Shown: piece by piece, positions 52,088-64,000 of the stretch
How positions within the stretch are numbered: the stretch's first letter is position 1
Layout of the letters: every line of letters starts with the position of its first letter
NCBI RefSeq assembly: GCF_000003605.2
Contig: NW_003120927.1
Coordinates: 242,638-306,637, forward strand
DNA length: 64,000 bases
Source of the DNA: Saccoglossus kowalevskii
Lineage: Eukaryota; Hemichordata; Enteropneusta; Harrimaniidae
Reading direction: 5' to 3'
Made by a program: the position numbers and the translations under genes
The notes under the pieces: model-generated
What the model saw: the letters and a program-made list of their open reading frames with translations, nothing else
What the model was told of the DNA's origin: nothing
Databases searched by the model: none

Positions 52088-55000
52088 CTATATGATTTAT
52101 TATACCGAATAATAAAGACATGAATCAAATGTCAAATGTCCGTGGATTTGTTTTAAAAGTCATTAGAACTGTGCATGCGCAATGACAAATCGAGGTCGCT
52201 GAATTTTCATCATTGTTCCGGGTCAATAATGAGTTTGTTATTCACTACCACGTGACAACGTTCGGTCCAATCAACGTGATGATTTTGAACATGAGACATA
52301 ATGATACCATCTGTCGTCGTATTGTTTTTACCTCAGCGAGGAACAGCCGTCTTTATATATTAATATACAGCTCTCTTCGTATCTAGACACAGTGGCGAAA
52401 GATATATGTTATTTATCGTGGTGGTAGCTATTTGACTTATAAATAAGTAATATGTGTTTCTTCGACAAATACTAAACAAAAACATTAAATAACCACTCCT
52501 AGAAACTGATTGATAGCATGCACGCCATTATTTTAGTTTTGCGAAAGCATTCATAAACTAGTCATTGGCATTTGATTATAATTATAAACGACCTCGTGAC
52601 ACTTGATAATTCCATACAATTTACAATCAGCAGAAATATCGATGATTCGCGAAATTTTGTAATATTATAACCTTTCATCAAAACCATACACACACAATAA
52701 GGCACTAAAATGGACTAGTGAACGTTAGCTACATACAACCAAGTAGATAGGATTCACTATTAACGACTCATATTGTATGACTTTCCCGTATGACTGATCT
52801 CATCTAAGATCAATTTCCGTTCCTTTTGAATGGCAAAACAAAACACAGAGTGGAGGCATTATATTGAATTTGGAGGGGATTTTCAAATCAAACGTGAGAA
52901 TATAAGTTCCGCACTCGTAACAATATGTACCGAGCTATATTCAGAAAACGACGTTGAGTATTCGAATACACCGGGAAGTATTCTGAGCGTTGGTCCAGTT
53001 ACATACAATAAAATAATATACAATTGCGTATTACTTTATAACGAATCACGTTCGACGTAATATATGTTAGGTGGTAATCGCATAGGCGTATTATTCCGGG
53101 GAACGCACAGGCGAGCAGGGATTTACAATGAAGATACGTATAATTCGGTCGCTTTTCGCAGTCAATCTCTGTTCACGCGAAGAAGAAGAAAAAAACGGAA
53201 CTGTTTAAACACATAATTAGAAGTAACCTTACTAAAACGCACATACATGCACACGTTTTAACAATTATTCCTGTTATTCAATATGTCGCCTTACGATTTA
53301 TTACATTTCGATTGTAAAGCTAACGTGACTGTTCCCAATAAGTGCTTCCATCCATCGTTCTCTCCGTCACTCTAATATGCAACAATTTGCACGCCAAATC
53401 AAGGAGAGACAGACCCATTAGCCTTTCAATAATGTGCGCTGAAATAGCTATATGTTGATGCGTTGTATTTTAAAGTCTTCCGTTCGTATTTGTCTGGGTA
53501 GTGGTCGTGTGATGGAACAGCCAACGTAGGCTGCTTCGTTCACGTTCTTGATATTATTACTCAACGCGGCGAAGTCCTAGTGACCGTGTGCGTCGACTCG
53601 TGTATGGTTACTTTGTAATCACACTGAGCTACCTGCTAATTTACCGAAATCGATCTCAGAGTGGTATCTCACCGTATCGTGTTTAACTTCATGCTACAAT
53701 TTCAAATTCAATTTACGCTGAGGCTGACATCAATATCAAAGGTAGGTGTTGAATTAATTAGACATTCCATGTTGAAAGCTATTTTGCAACTTGTTTGAGA
53801 TCCACGGTATGAACACATTAGTCTGGTCGTTTCTTTTCCATTATATGCTTAATTCAAATTCACGCCGTTAACTCCGAAATACATCGCGAATTTCATTGTA
53901 TATTTCAGGTTTTGTGCTTTATATTTCATGTATCCTAGTATTTTCATCATGCTGTCGTATGCAACGCTGATTGTCAAATGTCCGTTAGAAAATCCTCTGT
54001 TATGTTCTGGTTGTATGTTGTTGTAGTTGAAAATCCTTCCTCAACAAACACATTTTGTGAAAAAAAGATAGTATTTGAATATGCCAGTATGCCTCTGCGC
54101 AGCGTAAAGCAAATGTACCGAGTTAAATTAATATACGCTCAATACCTTCCATGTCAATTAGATGTGTTTTCATTGTCGTACATTTTGTATAATTTATGAT
54201 TTAATATTAAGTTTCATTCGAATTCTACTTATTTATACATTAAAATGCTTCATTTACTGGTAATTCAATATTCAGTCTACGTGTCGTCTCCTTTATACGG
54301 ACCCGTCTGTTGATACCTCAAGTATACGCGCCCACATTTCCTTCATACACCTTGTCCGGTTAATTTCGATGAATCGATGAATTTTCAGCTTTTCAAACAG
54401 AAAACTATATAACCGGCGTGGCTGACAATTCAGCTGCGCGGCTTAACAGAGGCACCCACTAGACTGTATTATATAACTTAATTAAAATTATTCTATCCTA
54501 TTCTATTCTATTAATTGACTTGGACTGGATTCTCATTTTTTTGTTTTAAATCAATAGTATAATTTTCATACAAGTTCGTGGGATGCTCACATCGGCGTTA
54601 TTATGTTGAATCAATGCAGGTTTTCCGCAGCCACCAATGGTCCCATTACGTTAGCATTATTTTTTTACGTTCAAGGTATACATTTATATTCGATTATTTT
54701 GACCACGTAAGGGTGTCTGAGTAAACATATGGATTGGCACTAGTCACGCGTAAACTTGGTTGCCGCAGTCATCTAATTATACATGTATTACGTGAGGTTG
54801 TTACCTGACTCAGCTGGTAAATCCAAAAACCGATTTTGTACGAGCACACGCGGTGCCTCCAGTTTGTTCGACCTATTCAACCCAATTCAAAGCAATCTTC
54901 CCTCGGCTGTGTAGGATACAGTTCGACACTGTATTCGACCTAAAGCTCTCTGTGCCCGGTTCCCATGGGTAGGCAGAGTCTCGTGTATTTATAAGACTGA

Positions 55001-57135
55001 ACTGCAGCCACCAATATTGCCTCAATTTAGCGCGCATGTTTACATGGCTAATACAAATTCAATCAAACGATAGCGGTTTAGTACAGAAACGGATGTATTC
55101 CTCTTAAAAGTCATAACACGCCAAACCCCGCGGAACACATTTTCTTTATTTCAAAGAGCTTTCTCGTCGGCACATGTATATATATATATATACAATGGAC
55201 GTCACATAACAGCCGCATCATCTAATTGACTTTCCGTTTCCTTGGTAACTACTTCGCTGTTCAGTGACGCGTTGAACTCTGAACATTGGCCCGGGTTTTA
55301 CGCAATCATCTTAGAACACGGCAAGCTCCATCTGCCGTACAAATATGCTCAGGGTAATTTGAATTCTGTATGTTCACTGTGTTTTATTAATTAACACGAA
55401 GTGATTGATTTTTAAATCTTCATCAGAATTGTACGCATTTGTTGGTATACCTAGTAAGTCAAGTCATTCAGAAAAAAAGCAAACATCACTAGGTTGTTCT
55501 CTTCAAGCTCCTTCAATAATATTAACCTTTTCTTTGCCCTATATTATAAAGATTATACCCTTACATATAGTCATGGCTTCTCGGTCATCTTTCCAAAATT
55601 TGCTTAGAATGCGCGTTGACATCTCATATTACACACCCTCGAAACATACGACGGAGTAGCCATGGTTACGTAGATGAGACGAATACATGTAGAAATGTCA
55701 ACAGCGTACAACTGGGTAATAGTGAATTATGTCGATAGTCTCTTATATATGATAATACCTACATCCTGAACCTGGTTAATATGTGACCATGTGTATTTAA
55801 TTAGAAGTATGCATCCCCTCACCGAATGATTGGCCATATTATGCAGATTTGATGTCAATGTTAGGAATAGTTCGGTATACTATTTCTAAAGAGAATGTTC
55901 GCGCATGCGTATACGCTGAATCCTATGTTTACATAATGGCGACGGATTTGACAACTCCGCGCAACAGCAAACGGCATTATTATTCTAACGATTACTTGTC
56001 AAAGCTAAAACTATAATTGGATAACCACGTATCCATCATGGGTATGGATAGATGGAGGTGATTTTGAGAAGTGAAAATAATATACCCAACTGTTGATCTT
56101 TGAACAAAAGTTGCATAGGGAAATACACAAGTCCAAGAACACAGAACAATCGAAAAAACAAGCTTTTAGCATTACTCCACAATTTCTTTCACACCGTGCT
56201 GTTTGTGGTTCGACCCTCGAAAGCTACTGACACAGAAATTGTACATATGTAGCCTCTGCGCGCGATAAAGACCCATCATTTCCATCATTTTAGAGAACTA
56301 AAAATCTGCTTTTTAGGGTGTATGTCGAATTTTCTCAGTATTCTTTAGAATTTTGACTGTGATTTTCATTCTAATACAAAAAGTACTCTCTTCATCCACT
56401 CAAAAAAAAAAAATCGGAATTTGATCATACCTTTTTATCGGAATTTTAAACTTTGACTTATAAGTACTAAAACAATCAGGAACCCTACTCTTACTGCCAT
56501 GGGTGAATGCATATGCTACCTACTAAAAAAAAACGTTATTTAGTATCCGAATTCATTTTTTGTAATTTTATTGTATGTAATTTACCCATTTTCAATTCAA
56601 ATTACCCATCAGGGTCTATCGCTCAGCACAATATCAATATTGTAGAGTGCTTGTAGATCTTATGAACCACGGGAATAATGTGTGTTGGGAAATTGGACAT
56701 GTCTTGTCAACGATGAACTTAAGCCACCACTGAATTCAAAGGTGTCGTATGTTAAGATGTACGTACACGGCTTCGGAAAATACTGTTTTGGGTGACATTA
56801 CCTTGGGGCAAAAATAAATATATGTTATATTTTCTTCATTGCCACTCAATATGTATTCAACCAAATTAGCACACACGCGCACAAAATAAGTAATGATAAC
56901 CATATGAAAGCATGTACACATCGTTGTACAACTATTTTTGGAACAGTTATTAGAGATATGCATATGAAATATTCACTGGACAGGATGTACGTATCCAACT
57001 GGTTACCAAACTATTACCGCGACGATATTTCATCTAATTAGCCTCTATGACGTAAAAATGCGCTGGTTGCCATGGGAATTAAAGCGAGCTGATTAAAAGT
57101 CACATATAGATGATATACGTGATTTATTACGTTCA

Positions 57136-57169
57136 ATGAATGAACGAATGAATGAATGAATGAATGAAA
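57136..57169. repeat. GAAT tetranucleotide microsatellite
   Basis: Seven to eight GAAT units with one C interruption. Simple sequence repeat. Confidence 0.9.
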
Positions 57170-57547
57170 GGTCTTGTTGGGGCATTATCAGTTGGCTTTT
57201 CATATTAGACTTTTTGTTTGTATACCTCAAATTGTATGTTAGATTAAACGAGAAATGCCAGTTAAAGTTACAGATATGCAATGTGTACATACGACTACCC
57301 TTTTAAACATATTCCTGGGCTATTTTTGAGGTAGAACATTAGTAAGCGATGACGGATGATGTGTGTTTCTTTCCAGTTTATACTATCAGTACAAGCCCAG
57401 TCACGATGAAACATTGATGAACAACAAATTGATTTGCCTTCACTCAACTGCTTGCTTGTAATCAAAATATATCTTTTCTTCGTCACTTCTCATATTTTAT
57501 TGATATCTTTTCTTCACATAAGCGGCATCACTAATTCCGATGGCTTA

Positions 57548-57561
57548 GTTGTCATGGCAAC
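57548..57561. promoter_or_regulatory. RFX X-box candidate
   Basis: GTTGTCATGGCAAC fits the X-box form GTTNYCATGGNAAC bound by RFX factors, with both half-sites intact. It is not inside a recognised repeat. No adjacent ciliary or other gene is visible. Confidence 0.3.
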
Positions 57562-59519
57562 AGCTCAGATGGGGTCCGTGACACTTTTGCTAGGTAAGAT
57601 GCTTTCGAGTTATGCAGTGTTTTGGATATATTGTAAATCCAACCTGGGAGTCGTGGATTTTGAGGGCTTATAGCAATCACTGAAAAAAAAACCTTACGAT
57701 TTGTTCATCGATGGAAGCAGAAAATATCATTAGTATTCTGCATATAAACTGTTCTTCTTTCAATTATCTTTTCTTGGGTTAAATTAACATTTAGAACGAT
57801 ATTATTTACTTCATTTGTTTGATAGCTATTACGGTGTCAGCAAAAAAGACACTGGTTTATATGCATGATTCCCGATTCTCCTCAGTCATTTTAAATCAAA
57901 TTGACAATATTTGAGGTCAAGAATTAAGGAATTATGACAACAAACTGATAACCATTTATCTGCATTACATCGACAGTAATTCGGTAGATCCCACTTACAG
58001 GATGAATCCAATCTGTTCGTAAATGAATAAATTGATATCGTCATTATAAGTTGCAGTGAAAGGGAGCGTGACAATGCCACGGGGGCAAAGTATGACGAAA
58101 CACTGGTCTCAGTTCAATGAATAGAAATGGAGGTTTTAGCATCGCTAACAGCACGATTACGTGATATTAAGCTAGGCGATTTCTCTGACGTCGACGAGGG
58201 TTGATGAGAATGATATTAAAACAATTTAAACGTTATGATGTACGGATTGGATAATATATATAATTACGATAGAAAAAAGCTACGCACTTGAGACTATCGA
58301 ATTTATATTAGTAATAATATCTCCTAAAAAATCGTAACACGTGATTTTAGTCACCGCGTGTGGCGGCGCTGCGACCATAAGTGTTAAGGCTAAGTAAAAG
58401 CTGTATTTTTGAGAAACCTGTTCATCTACAGGATACTTTTTAGTGGGCCACCATGCTCGTATATTGCTCTTGTGCAGGTTTCTGATCACAACTGGTAGTT
58501 TTGGTCACGGGATGAATGATATTTCCTTTAAAAGACCTATTTATTTGACATTGGACAGCTCGGTTGGACATTCTATGCATTTGATGACCTTTAATTATTT
58601 AGAACACAAACACATAGGAGTTGCTTTGTTATACTCAGCCACCCTTGAGTGCAAGCTGTTGGCATGTTGGACCTATACCACAGTGAGAACGTAATAGAAA
58701 AAGGCCCGAAAAACAAAGGTGCACATTTATTATTTAAAAATAAAATGTGCATTATCTCAGTTTCGTTTTTTTTTTTGTTTTGTTGAGCAAGCTTCAAACC
58801 TAAATAGATTATTTTGAACTAATCGAACTAGGCTGTTGGTGATGTATTCTACACATCGTCTAAAAGTTGAGACCAAAAGTATTAATTTACGGCAAACTTT
58901 CTGCTTGAGGCATTGTTACATGCGATCAGAACACTCTAGTCAAAACACCACACTGTATTTTGTAGGCAGACAACCCACCAGCATATGTGTGAGCTATTAA
59001 AGTCTGGATTGATAAACCAACCGAATAACACATGTATAGATGAACGACTAATTTAGATAACAATTTACGCAGTGTTCATTGAATATGTCCACAAATACCA
59101 GAAATGTATTACAGTGACTGCCAGATAAGATGTGTGTGTCATCACTTGCATAACTTGCGTTTCACCGCAGTATGACGTTAATACAGGGCAAATCAAAATC
59201 CCGTATCACCCCCTACTGCCTGTGGCTCGGATTGATGCAGAACTCTGGCGGTAATTACTTGTGTCTGCCGACGTAAAAACCATAGTGATAGACCATGTTA
59301 TTAGTAAATAATGACGTAACATTTGGGAATATGCCAAAATAGCATATTACAACACTTATTACGTCACATATTACGTCAGAACTATAGTAATACGTTAGGA
59401 TTGTAAACGAAAACCAGCTTCCAAAATTTCAAAAGAAAAAAAAACTGTTACCTTATTTTTTTTAACAAAAGCACATATATGTAATTATTTTGTGTTTTAC
59501 TAACAAAAGTACCGACATA

Positions 59520-59665
59520 TAGCGGTGGTCGTCACGCAGCACTTGTTCGAATTTTATGTAAACTAACAATGTATTTCACACACGTTGTGAACGTATATTC
59601 GTGTGTTACTAACAGAATATTATCGATATTTGTCGCGCTAAATGGTGGTCGAGCACCGCCCTTTA
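59520..59665. mobile_element. MITE-like inverted-repeat element, copy 3 (reverse orientation)
   Basis: About 146 bp. Read in reverse complement it begins TTAAAGGGCGGTG, like the 37.1-kb copy, and ends with TACATTGTTAGTTTACAT, AAAATTCGAACAAG and GTGACGACCACCGC, matching the right half of that copy at most positions. It therefore lies in the opposite orientation. It has TA or TTAA at the ends and no coding capacity. The left part has diverged most. Confidence 0.7.
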
Positions 59666-60420
59666 ACTGTCGACATTATGACCGTCTCCCTCCGCCAGTC
59701 GTAAGAGAGAATGACATTCTCAGTCGATTTCATGAACATACGAAGACAATAATCATCCAAATTATATTAACCAGTTCTGACAGTGAACGCCGAATGGAGC
59801 GATACAATGACTCTACGAGCACTGATCCCAGAAGTTAGCGTACTGTCGCCGAAAATCAGTGGCGTCGGCTTAATTGTTACCCGCGCTATACTGCGCTGCG
59901 CACGCTGAATGCTACCACAGGAAGCATGTACGTGTGCTGGTACTAACACACACGTAAACAAATAGTTCAACGTAGCAATACCACGTCCAGTGACAGTTCA
60001 CATGAGTAATTTTTCAGAAAGAACTTTCAAGATATTTTTATTTCAAATATTTAACTGTGTTCGTGTCTTTTGTGATTTACGTTGATAATTTACAAAATGA
60101 TGACAAGTGACAGTCCAATAAAACACTGAGTGATTCATTTCGTGACATTGCGACTGAAACTATTTCGTTCATCAATATTACTACACATCACGTCTCTCGT
60201 AATGATATAATCTGTGTCATTCGTTATAATTCAATCTCGACACTAACCATCACGCAACACGGAGTTCAGTGAGACAGGTCGATCAACCAGCAACAACGCT
60301 GAAATAGGCTGCTATCTCATAACCTCCTGCGCGCTGTTTGCACCAAATAGTCCTTTTGAAGTTCAGGACGTAATTTCAAAATATATACGATAAATAAATA
60401 GCCCCTCGGTATTCCTCACT
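59666..60420. other. Unique stretch, no gene seen
   Basis: No gene was recognised. CpG is somewhat more frequent here and through 61.5 kb than in the rest of the window by eye, but no promoter or exon could be fixed. Confidence 0.4.
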
Positions 60421-60527
60421 CGTGTGACGTCATCTTGGGCTCGTGACTCCCCGTGTATCCATCCTAGCCTGCGGACAAGAGGGATACGCCAACTACCGGA
60501 GTCACTCGTCCCTGATGACGTCACACG
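60421..60527. mobile_element. Foldback element with a CRE core in each arm
   Basis: Left arm CGTGTGACGTCATC, CGTGACTCC, CGTGTATCC; right arm in reverse complement CGTGTGACGTCATC, GAGTGACTCC, GCGTATCC. The outer 14 bases are a perfect inverted pair and each contains the palindromic CRE core TGACGTCA (60425-60432 and 60516-60523). The spacer holds CCTAGCCTGCGGACAAGAGG. It may be a small MITE or a structured regulatory site. Confidence 0.6.
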
Positions 60528-62700
60528 TCTTACATAGACGGGTAAGTAAACGCTCTGTCGTTGACTTGCAGGTGTGTCATTATAATCCTTTGTTGTCTGT
60601 TCCTCCTAATTGATGTCAGTATAATACGAGTTCGATAAACACACAGGAATAAACTGAATACTGATTGTCCACGAAAGTATATTTAACTCAACGTTTTTCA
60701 ACCGGAAAAACACTATCGTATCATTATTGAAATATGCCGACTCTGTGTTGTGCATGTCACATATACACCGAAAGCAGAATGTAAATAAAATATTTGACGC
60801 AAATCGATTTATAGAAAATAATCTCTATCCTAATTTATTCAGGAGGACTCTCGAGTATCCCGGGTTTCCATGTCAACCGAATATTCTTCCTCTAACGATC
60901 GTCGTTAGTGTCTTGGTGAGAACATTTAACTCTTCTTCAGAAGCTAGTACATCGTTATAAAACGTAGATGACAGAAATAAAGAATGGACGCAAGATATCA
61001 AAATTACTGATCAAATATATAGCATAAAATATAAATGGTTATATAAATATCACGGCGCATGCTCAGTGAGTGTCATGTGGTAAGGTGGACCGATCGATCG
61101 CTACCTGTTACGAGTGTGGGTACCTTGGAGTGTTTCAAAAATATCGTAGACTATAAGGTTTGGTGATTGTAACTGTTAGGTAAGTTATTTTGAACATGTG
61201 GATGGTTTACAGATTTACGCGGCGGGTGTTGTGCAACAGTGAGTCACCGCAGACGGATGCTAATCTGTTGCGGCGAACAACAGGTTGTGCCGGCTGTCCA
61301 GCCCACTAACGGATCGTTCAGTATTTTCCTTAATGCATAGTTAGCATGAACAGCGTGATGTGGTAAAGATTGAACACTGCACAATGGTGTGATCTGATAA
61401 TCAACTAGTTCGTATCTCCGTCGCATTCCTACATTAAAGGAATGCAAATTAAACCGCGCGGTCGTTAAACTTGTTGCTCGTCTTTGGATGTTTTGCTATC
61501 ATCTCCCGATCATCGCCGTCGTCGCCATTTTGATTCTTCATTCGTAACATTTAAGTAGCTATGCGTCTCGAATTATATGCGCCTTGCAAACAAATGCACA
61601 CGGCTTCGTATGGCTTGCTATTCCTTTACCTTTAAGCTGTCGGAATTTGTTTCACGGAGCATGTATTCGATAACAGAAAAACATCGCAGAAATCTCTTAT
61701 CTCACAACTTAACATTCAAAAAGTCACTGTATGCTGCAGTAAGCTCTAATAAAAAAGTAAAACCAAGTGACATCTAAAAAGCCAAGTTAAAATTAAATTC
61801 TCTGTAACTGGTCGTTCTGAATTTCAATCATGAGGTAATTTTGTCATAATCTTGGTGATCTTTGTGGATTATTTTTTTTTGCTTATCTAAGTGATTCAAA
61901 TTATCAAACCATTTTCATGGCTTTTGATTATCAGATTGTTTCATTTAATTGCCTAAAGTGATCACCAATTCTCATTTCCAGTTAATTATTTAGTTGTTCC
62001 ATGTGGTATATATACTTAATATACATTTAGCATTCGAGACTGATCATTTTGATGTCCAGAGAATACATTACAAGTATAATTCAGAAATTAGAAAGATGAG
62101 AACCGAAGAAAAGAGGACTTTGTTTGTCTAATCACGACGTCAGTCTCCTGCGGCCCGATGTGTATTGGCTTGAGTATACGTCAGAACCGACCCGGGCGAT
62201 GATTGCAAAATTTGTTTGAAATTTAAGAGCATTATTGTTTGATTGGTTACAAATCCCGTTTGATAGCATTCTACAGTGCCAATCAATCTTTCCTTCCCCA
62301 TCCAGGAAAGCAACTGAAGACGTCAGCGAACGTTCATTTTCTCCTGTTTTATCTAACGTATAGTACGTCGAGTGAGTGTACATTTTTTCCTATTCAATAG
62401 GACCCGTTGTATCAGTGCTCAGCTGAGCGCGGAATGTTCATTGCCCGTGTCATACGAGTATTGTTGATTTATAATTATGTGCATTCATCATAAAAAAAAG
62501 TGTGAACCAATCTTCCAAAAGTTCATTTAATATGTTAAGATAGTGTTCAATTCTTGTCGGGCTGAAAGATGCCGCTTAGGCGTTTAGTTTTTGTCCCCCC
62601 ATACCTTCACATCTATGTTCATACTAACATTCATAAGATACACAAGCAGTGTAGCTTTAATATAATTGGTTTGTTGAATCGGTCACTGTTAGGAAGAGAT
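60528..62700. other. Unique stretch, no gene seen
   Basis: No exon was established. A donor-like TTAG-GTAAGTT at about 61175 lacks a recognisable exon before it. CGATCGATCG occurs near 61085. GCTCAGCTGAGC (62417-62428) is a perfect 12-bp palindrome centred on the E-box CAGCTG. Confidence 0.4.
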
Positions 62701-62895
62701 GAACCGATATGTCATTTGCATAATTAGCATACTCCGCAATGGCGTCGATACACCGACCAATCAGAATAGCGTAGATAATGTCAACGAATTATACATCAAT
62801 ATCATACATTAATGTGGAGTTTACAGAATGATGAGACACGAGTAGCCTAAATTTGTGCCGAGAAAATTGGATTTGATGTTGCTATGGCAACGGGG
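62701..62895. promoter_or_regulatory. Octamer, CCAAT and X-box cluster
   Basis: An octamer ATTTGCAT with an overlapping ATTAGCAT lies at 62714-62730, an NF-Y site CCAATCAG at 62757-62764, and an intact X-box GTTGCTATGGCAAC at 62879-62892. RFX and NF-Y are known to act together at X-Y modules, and octamers add POU-factor binding. The X-box to CCAAT distance (about 115 bases) is longer than in classic modules. It could be an enhancer or promoter, or part of an unrecognised repeat, because similar X-box strings occur in two dispersed repeats in this window. Confidence 0.3.
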
Positions 62896-64000
62896 AAGTT
62901 GATATTCTCCTCCTTGGGTCAAACGTAAATTGGCGTAAATGAAAGTAAAAAAACGATTTCAATAACCTTTGTGCACGTCTCGCGTTATCATTTAGTTGGA
63001 TCGAAAACTCTTCCACGCTGTTATATTTCCGAACACCCAAAGATAACATTTACGGCGATTATATAATTCAGACATTTTGCCACAGCCTGTTTCACTGCTC
63101 ACGCTCTTTTTTCACAGGCATGATAATCGACGTGACATATACTGTGATAACATTATTGTTGTCCGAGCCATCTCCGTTTTAGACAGGCATGGCAACAGTC
63201 CTTAACAACAGGGCATTTACACATTTTTCTATCACCGTCTCTATGTAGATCTCATCAAAGTTAGAAGATTTTACAGAATTTAATTTCCACGTTACCGGAC
63301 GTCTCATTCCGGCAACAGTATATTTGAGAGCTTAGCCTTCCGGATCCCTTAAGTCACAGATTATAATTTGTATCAAATGTTGAAATCTATTATATATTTA
63401 ACATAATACATAGCTCTTTTTCGTTTAAACTCTTTTTTTTAATCATTTTTTTCCAGGTGAGTTACTTTGTCGCTACATGGCGCCAATTTCTTTCTTTTTG
63501 CTCAGTATGTAGTATCTCCAGCGCATAAGCCAGAGTGCATTGACGTAAGAGACCTTTTACTTACATTGATATTATCTATGCGCCGCGTAACATATTAAGT
63601 ATAAGTTCGCAAAGGGAAAAAACATTTCCGGCAGAAAATAGATCGTCATGATTTATCCTGCGCGTCTACCATTAGATTTATTTCCGGTGAAAAAAGGGGA
63701 TGTATATAATCAGTGAGTGGATTTCATGTGATTGCCTTGTATTCCAGGTTTCTTTTCCCTGAAAACCATAACGATATCGAAAATACACAATCGATAGTAC
63801 ACAATTTTATCACAATCTGTCTGTTCTTATTATTTTGTTCTTGTGGCTAGTGACACTTATAATCGTGGACGCAGTTATATCGTGCTCCGTAGTCGCCGTC
63901 ATGTTAACTCTAACGGTGTGTTACACTGCTAGCCAATCATAACGTGCTAAGTATGACGTGGGCTGGCCGCGACGAAACACTCTGTCTGTCGAGGGTCTCA
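62896..64000. other. Unique stretch to the right edge
   Basis: No exon recognised. It holds the recursive-splice-like site at 63456. CpG-containing sequence becomes more frequent towards the right edge, but no gene start could be defined. Confidence 0.4.
63430..63462 (+). other. Recursive splice site candidate
   Basis: A pyrimidine-rich tract (CTCTTTTTTTT, AATCATTTTTTTCCAG) ends in AG at 63456 and is followed at once by GTGAGT (63457-63462). An acceptor fused to a full donor is the signature of recursive splicing (ratchet) sites in very long animal introns. If the window is intronic on the plus strand this would be a zero-length exon. It could also be a normal acceptor or a chance match. Confidence 0.25.

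Larger units (their letters stand above)
52088..59519. other. Long unique stretch, no gene seen
   Basis: No exon is supportable. Items present: a TTCTA pentanucleotide run (54491-54512), an ATACAGT/ACTGTAT hairpin (54916-54934), a TATATATA run near 55180-55190, a GAAT tetranucleotide run (57136-57169, listed separately) and a perfect X-box-type site at 57548. An AG-GTAAGA donor-like string lies near 57591. Confidence 0.45.

Noticed and set aside
56205-56220. B-box-like GGTTCGACCCTC suggesting a tRNA
   Set aside because: No A box, anticodon arm or acceptor stem at the right distance.

Overview
This is an AT-rich eukaryotic window with almost no recognisable protein coding. No long reading frame, intron-exon series, rRNA or functional tRNA can be supported over 64 kb. 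The content is simple repeats, two large tandem arrays, tRNA-derived SINE copies, short inverted-repeat (MITE-like) elements and unique AT-rich DNA. That fits an animal genome, in an intergenic tract or inside a very long intron. Two dispersed repeats carry motifs I recall as common in marine invertebrates: the GATCCGCTCCGCT termini, and a GGAGGTTTGCGCTCT-type end with GTTGCCATGG cores. A mollusc or other marine invertebrate is my best guess, with low certainty and from memory only.

Layout. Positions 1-1100 hold a satellite with a 24-bp unit that runs off the left edge. From 1.1 to 9.7 kb is mostly unique DNA, with a long TA run near 2.7 kb and a compact promoter-like motif cluster near 7.6 kb. 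From 9.7 to 14.1 kb is a repeat-dense block: a TTAA-bounded inverted-repeat element, two SINE-like copies, a 24-bp perfect palindrome, and about 21 copies of a 78-bp satellite interrupted by an assembly gap. From 14.1 to 41 kb is mainly unique DNA with scattered small palindromes, a second gap at 23.8 kb, a TA/TTTA repeat at 33.1 kb and a second copy of the TTAA/TA element at 37.1 kb. A third SINE copy lies at 41.4 kb.

The only convincing protein homology is at 43.26 kb: a truncated, single-exon piece of a PIF1-type helicase with an altered Walker A lysine. It lies about 0.5 kb before a 945-bp element with inverted ends (44.0-44.95 kb). A related-looking repeat with three internal sub-units sits at 48.9-49.6 kb. 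From 50 to 64 kb is unique DNA with two more palindromic elements (52.0 and 60.4 kb), a third copy of the TTAA/TA family in opposite orientation (59.5 kb), a clustered octamer/CCAAT/X-box segment (62.7-62.9 kb) and a recursive-splice-like site (63.46 kb).

The genes do not form a pathway, and I found no new biological system that I can defend. The most checkable observations are the higher-order structure of the 24-bp satellite, the small families of palindromic elements, the X-box-like cores shared by two dispersed repeats, and the possible recursive splice site.
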